A stretch of 64,000 nt of DNA. Origin: Streptomyces hygroscopicus (lineage in GTDB: Bacteria; Actinomycetota; Actinomycetes; Streptomycetales; Streptomycetaceae). The first letter of the stretch is position 1, and each line of letters starts with the position of its first letter. Made by a program: the position numbers and the translations under genes. The DNA lies in NCBI RefSeq assembly GCF_026168105.1, contig NZ_LBMW01000006.1:186001-250000 (forward strand), given 5' to 3'. Of this stretch, positions 59,801 through 64,000 are shown one piece after another. Under the pieces are notes generated by a model, which was not told the DNA's origin, searched no databases, and saw only the letters and a program-made list of their open reading frames with translations.

Positions 59801-60943
59801 TCACTCCTCGACGAGCAACTTCTCCCGCAGCTGCGCCAGCGTCCGGGCCAGCAGACGCGAGACGTGCATCTGCGAGATGCCGACCTCCTGCGCGATCTGC
59901 GACTGCGTCATATTGCCAAAGAAGCGGAGAAGCAGGATCCGCTTCTCGCGTGGGGGAAGGTCCTCGAGCAGCGGCTTCAGCGACTCGCGGTACTCGACGC
60001 CCTCCAGCGCCTCGTCCTCCGCCCCGAGGGTGTCCGCGACCGCCGGGGACTCGTCATCCGTGTCGGGAACGTCCAGGGACAGCGTCGAGTACGCGTTGGC
60101 GGACTCCAGGCCCTCCAGGACCTCCTCCTCCGAGATGGCCAGCTTCTCCGCCAGCTCGTGGACCGTCGGGGAACGGCCGTGCAGCTGGGACAGCTCGGCC
60201 GTGGCCGTCGTCAGTGCCAGGCGCAGCTCCTGCAGACGGCGCGGTACCCGCACCGCCCAGCCCTTGTCACGGAAGTGGCGCTTGATCTCGCCGACCACCG
60301 TCGGGGTCGCGTACGTCGAGAACTCGACGCCGCGCTCCGGGTCGAAGCGGTCGACCGACTTGATCAGGCCGATGGTGGCGACCTGGGTCAGGTCGTCGAG
60401 CGGCTCACCACGATTGCGGAAGCGGCGCGCGAGGTGCTCGACGAGCGGCAGGTGCATCCGGACCAGCTGATTGCGCAGCTCCGCGTACTCGGGGCTGCCG
60501 TCCCTCAGCTTGCGCAGCTCGACGAACATGGCCCGCGCTCCGCCACGGTCCTGTGGGTCGTGCTGTGCGCCGCCCGGCACACCGTGCTCAGCGTTTCGCT
60601 CGTGCTCGCTCATCGTCCCGCCCGTCACCCTTCCCCGCGCTCTCGACTCCGCTCGAGCAGGGGAGGCCCCATGTCCTCCGGAGGACGCGCTCCGCGTGGC
60701 ACTGTCCGGATCCCCTCGTCCGTCGCTCCGGCCGGAGAACGCCTCGTCCGCGTCGGCCTGCCCCGCCTGCGCAGGTGCAACGACCGCCGAGACCTCGTCC
60801 TCCGGGTGCGGGCGGGCCTGCTCCGGGATGCCGTCCACGCCGCCCGCAACGCGCCGCGACCCGCCCGCGCCTCCGGCGTTCCCGGCGGAAAGATCCCGTG
60901 TGCCGCGCTCTTCGTCCCGCACCGGCCCGTCCCCGTTCGTCAC
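59801..60943 (-). CDS. sigH: SigB/SigF-type sigma factor SigH with N-terminal extension
   Basis: 380 aa from GTG 60943, which overlaps the prsH stop (GTGA). A shorter 270-aa form could start at ATG 60613 (MSEHERNAEHG). The sigma domains begin after that ATG: region 2 LVEHLARRFRNRGEPLDDLTQVATIGLIKSVDRFDPERGVEFSTYATPTVVGEIKRHFRD, region 3 around VHELAEKLAISEEEV, region 4 LLEDLPPREKRILLLRFFGNMTQSQIAQEVGISQMHVSRLLARTLAQLR. S. coelicolor SigH (SCO5243, osmotic stress and development) is known for several isoforms. The 110-residue extension is low-complexity and includes a dispersed repeat. Confidence 0.92.
   Translation of the reverse strand: MTNGDGPVRDEERGTRDLSAGNAGGAGGSRRVAGGVDGIPEQARPHPEDEVSAVVAPAQAGQADADEAFSGRSDGRGDPDSATRSASSGGHGASPARAESRARGRVTGGTMSEHERNAEHGVPGGAQHDPQDRGGARAMFVELRKLRDGSPEYAELRNQLVRMHLPLVEHLARRFRNRGEPLDDLTQVATIGLIKSVDRFDPERGVEFSTYATPTVVGEIKRHFRDKGWAVRVPRRLQELRLALTTATAELSQLHGRSPTVHELAEKLAISEEEVLEGLESANAYSTLSLDVPDTDDESPAVADTLGAEDEALEGVEYRESLKPLLEDLPPREKRILLLRFFGNMTQSQIAQEVGISQMHVSRLLARTLAQLREKLLVEE
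60640..60672 (-). repeat. Dispersed repeat copy inside the sigH N-terminal extension
   Basis: The minus strand reads ATGGGGCCTCCCC, then TGCTCGAGCGGAGTCGAGAG, nearly identical to the copy at 57421. It is translated as part of the extension and ends 27 bp before the internal ATG 60613. Confidence 0.75.
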
Positions 60944-61353
60944 GCCGGCCCGGGTCCCGCGCCGCGCTGTTTGTAGAGGCTGATGGACACGGTCTTGTCG
61001 TCGGCGACCGCGGAAGAGACCTTGCCGGCCAGGGCCGACAGGACGGTCCAGGCGAAGGTGTCCCGCGAGGGGGCGTGACCGTCCGTGGTCGGGGCTGCGA
61101 CCGTGACCTCCAGCGAGTCGTCGATGAGTCGGAAGACACAGCTGAGCACCGAGCCGGGCACGGCCTGCTGCAGCAGGATCGCGCAGGCCTCGTCGACCGC
61201 GATGCGCAGGTCCTCGATCTCGTCGAGGGTGAAGTCCAAACGGGCCGCGAGACCGGCCGTGGCCGTGCGCAGCACCGACAGGTAGGCACCCGCTGCCGGC
61301 AGCCGGACTTCCACGAAGTCCTGGGTCGCGGGCTCGCCTGCGATCTGGGACAC
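60940..61353 (-). CDS. prsH: Anti-sigma factor PrsH (RsbW-like kinase)
   Basis: 137-aa HATPase_c anti-sigma factor for SigH, also called UshX or RshA. GTG 61353 has GGAGG 5 nt upstream. The ATP-binding N box is DLRIAVDEACAILLQQA. The G-box region is degenerate but continues into SVLSCVFRLIDDSLEVTVAAPT. A VSSAVADDKTVSISLYKQ C-terminus follows. It binds SigH and is released through an anti-anti-sigma factor encoded elsewhere. Coupled to sigH by a GTGA overlap. Confidence 0.93.
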   Translation of the reverse strand: MSQIAGEPATQDFVEVRLPAAGAYLSVLRTATAGLAARLDFTLDEIEDLRIAVDEACAILLQQAVPGSVLSCVFRLIDDSLEVTVAAPTTDGHAPSRDTFAWTVLSALAGKVSSAVADDKTVSISLYKQRGAGPGPA

Positions 61354-61626
61354 CCTCACCTCCAAGGTGGTACAAGCTCTTTCGGGGGCCGAGGGTCGCC
61401 CCTCGGGGTAACGCCCTACGTGGTTCAGCGGTGACGCTATCGCGCTCTCAGCTTCTCTGTCCCCAGGACCCCGCCCCCTTACTGTCACTCATAGTAAACC
61501 TATGGATACACACAGTGGCTAGGGGTCTGCGGGCCCAAATGGGAAGAGCGCGCGCCGGTTTGACGTACCCAGGCGTCAGACCGTCGAACCGTCCGGATCC
61601 AGAGTCACACGAGTACGGATCCGGAG

Positions 61627-61887
61627 TCACGCGAGTACATGGTCGACGAAGCACCAGCGCCAGTTCTCGCCGGGTTCGAAGGTGCGCATCACCGGGTGGC
61701 CGCTCTCCTCGTGGTGCGCCGTGGCGTGTCGCAGGGGCGAGGAGTCGCAGCAGCCCACGTGTCCGCACTCCAGGCACAGCCGCAGTTGCACCGGGTGCGC
61801 GCCGGCGGCGAGGCACTCCAGGCACGTTTCGCTCTGGGGGTCGGGTTCGGGGTGCGGCAGCGCGTCGGCGTGCGTGCACTGTTTCAT
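61627..61887 (-). CDS. UBP-type zinc finger protein
   Basis: 86-aa stand-alone ZnF-UBP domain. Zinc ligands: MKQCTHADALPHPEP, CLECLAAGAHPVQLRLCLECGHVGCCDSSPLRHATAHHEESGHPV, i.e. C-x-H, CxxC, CxxC, H-x3-H pattern, ending WRWCFVDHVLA. In eukaryotes this fold binds the ubiquitin C-terminus; bacterial versions are of unknown ligand, perhaps Pup-like or free C-termini. Divergent from the antiporter gene, 62 bp apart. ATG 61887. Confidence 0.9.
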   Translation of the reverse strand: MKQCTHADALPHPEPDPQSETCLECLAAGAHPVQLRLCLECGHVGCCDSSPLRHATAHHEESGHPVMRTFEPGENWRWCFVDHVLA

Positions 61888-61949
61888 GATTGCCAGGTTA
61901 CGACGGGTCCATGGGAAGCGGCGCGGAAAACGAGGGCGGGCGGAAGACG

Positions 61950-63545
61950 ATGAACGTGTTGCCACTGCTGTTGCTGGTCGCCGGCAGCGCGTCCGTCGCC
62001 GGTGCGGCGCGCCGCACCCCGGTGCCCGCGCCGCTGCTGCTCGTGGCGGTGGGCCTCGCGCTCTCGTACGTGCCCGGGGTGCCCCACTACGTCCTCGCCC
62101 CCGGTGTGGTCCTGCCGCTGGTGCTGCCCCCGCTGCTGTACACGGCGGCCACCGAGAGCTCGTACCTGGACCTGCGGGCGCAGATGCGGCCCGTGGCACT
62201 GCTGTCCGTCGGCTATGTGCTGTTCGCGACGCTCGTCGTGGGATGGGCGGCTTATCTGATCATCCCGGGGCTGCCGCCGACCGCGGCGCTGGTGCTGGGC
62301 GCGGTGGTCGCTCCGCCGGACGCGGTCGCGGCCACGGCGGTCGCCCGGCGGGTGGGGCTGCCGTCGCGGATCACCACGATCCTGCAGGGGGAGTCGCTGG
62401 TGAACGACGCGACCGCGATCACCGCGTACAAGGTGGCGCTCGCGGCGGCGGTCGGGGAGGGTGCGACCTGGGCGGGTGGGGTGCGGGAGTTCCTGCTGGC
62501 GGCGGTCGGCGGGGTCGTGGTCGGTCTGCTGCTGATGGTGCCGATCCACTGGCTGCGCACGCACCTGAAGGAGGCGCTGCTGCAGAACACCCTCTCCCTG
62601 CTGATCCCGTACGTGGCGTACGGGACCGCGGAGTGGGTGCACGCGTCGGGGGTGCTCGCCGTGGTCGTCGTGGCCCTCTACCTCGGTTACCACAACTGGA
62701 CAGTCGACTTCGCCACCCGGCTCCAGGAGGAGGCGGTGTGGAAGATGGTCGCCTTCGTCCTGGAGTCGGCGGTGTTCGCGCTCATCGGACTGCAACTGCC
62801 CGTCGTCCTGAAGGGACTCGGCCGGTACGAGGGCACGCGCGCGGCCTGGTACGCGGTGGCCGTGTTCCTCGTGGTCGTCGTGTCACGGTTCGTATGGGTG
62901 TATCCGGCGACCTTCCTGCCGCGCATGCTGTTCGCGCGCATCCGGGAGCGCGAGGAGAACCCCAGCTGGAAGGCGCCGTTCATCGTCGGCTGGGCGGGGA
63001 TGAGAGGCGTCGTCTCGCTCGCCATCGCCTTCTCGATCCCGCGGACCGTGCACGGGGGCGGCCCCTTCCCCGACCGCAACCTGATCCTGTTCCTGACCTT
63101 CACGACGGTGATCGGCACGCTGGTGGTGCAGGGCCTGACGCTGCCCCCGCTCATCCGGCTGCTGCGACTGCCCGCGCGCGACACGCAGGCGGAGACCCTC
63201 GCCGAGGCGAACGCCCAGGCGCAGGCGTCCCGCGCCGCCGAGCAGCGTCTCGACGAGCTCCTCGACGACGAGCGCAACGCGCTGCCGCCCCCGCTGGCCG
63301 ACCGCCTCCGCACGGTCCTGGAGCGCCGTCGCAACGCGGTCTGGGAGCGGCTGGGCTCGGTGAACCCGGTGACCGGCGAAACGGTCGACGGCACCTACCG
63401 CCGTCTGTCCCGCGAGATGATCGGCGCGGAACGCGAGGTCTTCGTCAAGCTCCGCAACCACCGCTACATCGACGACGAGATGCTCCGCACGCTGCTGCGC
63501 CGGCTGGACCTGGAGGAGGCGGCGGCCTACCGGGAGACGACGTGA
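61950..63545 (+). CDS. CPA1-type Na+/H+ antiporter
   Basis: 531-aa sodium/proton exchanger. About 12 hydrophobic segments; the core motif ALVLGAVVAPPDAVAATAVARRVGLPSRITTILQGESLVNDATAI includes the conserved PPDAVAA and ESLVNDA acidic ion-site residues. The MRGVVSLAIA motif near residue 350 is the CPA1 signature. A cytoplasmic tail of about 120 residues (EANAQAQASRAAEQRLDELLDDERNALPPPLADRL) is a predicted coiled helix. ATG 61950 follows GGAAG; an ATG 39 bp earlier is possible. Confidence 0.91.
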   Translation: MNVLPLLLLVAGSASVAGAARRTPVPAPLLLVAVGLALSYVPGVPHYVLAPGVVLPLVLPPLLYTAATESSYLDLRAQMRPVALLSVGYVLFATLVVGWAAYLIIPGLPPTAALVLGAVVAPPDAVAATAVARRVGLPSRITTILQGESLVNDATAITAYKVALAAAVGEGATWAGGVREFLLAAVGGVVVGLLLMVPIHWLRTHLKEALLQNTLSLLIPYVAYGTAEWVHASGVLAVVVVALYLGYHNWTVDFATRLQEEAVWKMVAFVLESAVFALIGLQLPVVLKGLGRYEGTRAAWYAVAVFLVVVVSRFVWVYPATFLPRMLFARIREREENPSWKAPFIVGWAGMRGVVSLAIAFSIPRTVHGGGPFPDRNLILFLTFTTVIGTLVVQGLTLPPLIRLLRLPARDTQAETLAEANAQAQASRAAEQRLDELLDDERNALPPPLADRLRTVLERRRNAVWERLGSVNPVTGETVDGTYRRLSREMIGAEREVFVKLRNHRYIDDEMLRTLLRRLDLEEAAAYRETT

Positions 63546-63568
63546 GCGGTCCCGTGACCCGGAGACCT

Positions 63569-63631
63569 TTCGCCTGGCCCTTCCTGGCTCTTCTGGCCTT
63601 TCCCGGCTCTCCTGGTCTTTCCTGGTCTCTA
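63569..63631 (+). repeat. Pyrimidine-rich degenerate tandem repeat
   Basis: Successive CCTGGCTCTTCTGG, CCTTTCCCGGCTCTCCTGG, TCTTTCCTGGTCTCT units of 14-19 bp fill the gap between the antiporter stop and the convergent ACC-deaminase-like stop. Probably a spacer or terminator-like region; strongly strand-biased. Confidence 0.6.
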
Positions 63632-64000
63632 GGGGAAAGGCCTCCCGGTGATCACGGCGGCCAGTGTCGTCCCCGCGGGGAACGCGCCCTCCTCGGCCAG
63701 GGCGACAAGTCCGTACAACAGCTTGGCGACATAGAGACGTTCCACCGGGAGGGCGTGACGCGAGGCGAAGTCGTCGGCGAAGGCCTCGAGTTCGTCCGGT
63801 ATGCGGGCGTAGCCACCGAAGTGGAAGCGGCTGTCCAGGGACCAGGTACCGCGGCGGCCGCCGAAGGCCCGCCTCTGCAGGGCGGCCGTCTCGGCGGCCA
63901 GGAAGTCGCCCTTGAGGACCGGTACCCCGAGGGCCCGCTGGCCGGGGGCGAGGCCCGCGGCCAGGCCGGCCAGCGTGCCACCGGTGCCGCACGCCACGGC
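63629..64000 (-). CDS. ACC deaminase/D-cysteine desulfhydrase-like PLP enzyme (3' part)
   Basis: Only the last 124 codons are in the window; the gene continues beyond 64000. The visible part begins AVACGTGGTLAGLAAGL, the Gly-rich loop that holds the PLP phosphate (CGTGGT) in the tryptophan-synthase-beta fold family. It continues GVPVLKGDFLAAET, FHFGGYARIPDEL and LPVERLYVAKLLYGLVALAEEGAFPAGTTLAAVITG, the C-terminal half typical of 1-aminocyclopropane-1-carboxylate deaminase/D-cysteine desulfhydrase. Which reaction it catalyses cannot be told from this half, because the PLP lysine and selective residues lie upstream. Confidence 0.85.
   Translation of the reverse strand, partial: AVACGTGGTLAGLAAGLAPGQRALGVPVLKGDFLAAETAALQRRAFGGRRGTWSLDSRFHFGGYARIPDELEAFADDFASRHALPVERLYVAKLLYGLVALAEEGAFPAGTTLAAVITGRPFP

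Overview
The window is high-GC actinobacterial chromosome, almost certainly Streptomyces. It has the WhiB-like regulators WblC and WblE, the SigR-RsrA and SigH-PrsH modules, the epi-isozizaene synthase/CYP170 pair, the DasR/dasABC chitosaccharide cluster and a class Ia ribonucleotide reductase behind a cobalamin riboswitch. The gene order matches what I recall of the S. coelicolor core region around SCO5180-SCO5250. No prophage, insertion sequence, CRISPR array or integrative element is visible; this is mostly conserved core genome.

Layout. 1-3.8 kb: the 3' part of uvrD2, then the antibiotic-resistance regulator wblC behind a long leader (leader ORF plus intrinsic attenuator), a coupled small basic protein and a small zinc-ribbon protein. 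3.8-10.8 kb: an E1-like (ThiF/TOMM-type) protein translationally coupled to a UbiB-type kinase, a YgjP-type metallopeptidase, then a TerD-AIM24 fusion followed by two further AIM24 genes. 10.8-20.3 kb: NUDIX hydrolase, Zincin_2 protein, SDR, moaE, a small membrane protein, a PDZ/Lon-type protease, a PPA1309-family protein and a large UPF0182 membrane protein. 20.4-22.8 kb: two identical initiator tRNA genes flanking a Sel1-repeat protein. 22.9-32.6 kb: a Fur-family regulator divergent from a catalase, a CBS protein, hisN, TetR and SMR efflux, aroA-rsgA, an M50-like peptidase, SRAP (YedK) and an alpha/beta hydrolase. 32.6-38.6 kb: sigR-rsrA, two HD-domain membrane proteins, a TPR protein and peptide deformylase. 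38.8-45.3 kb: the albaflavenone genes and nrdAB. 45.3-54.4 kb: a solute:sodium symporter with its DUF3311 partner, dasR, dasABCD and nagB. 54.6-64 kb: TetR, a probable DasR-linked sRNA (scr5239-like), a PdtaS-like histidine kinase, wblE, a lipid kinase, a small membrane protein, prsH-sigH, a UBP zinc finger, a Na+/H+ antiporter and the 3' part of an ACC-deaminase-like gene.

How genes work together. DasR sites (TGGTCTAGTCCA, TGGTCTACACCA and relatives) lie before dasA, before nagB and before the sRNA locus, so one N-acetylglucosamine regulon covers uptake, hydrolysis, deamination and probably an RNA. SigR drives its own longer isoform from a SigR promoter (GGGAAT-N18-GTT). nrdAB has a compact B12 riboswitch preceded by two NrdR-like boxes exactly 31 bp apart. 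The least understood parts are the TerD-AIM24/AIM24/AIM24 array with the neighbouring coupled E1-like/UbiB pair, a dispersed repeat that has entered two coding regions, and a TTA (bldA) codon in the CYP170 gene.
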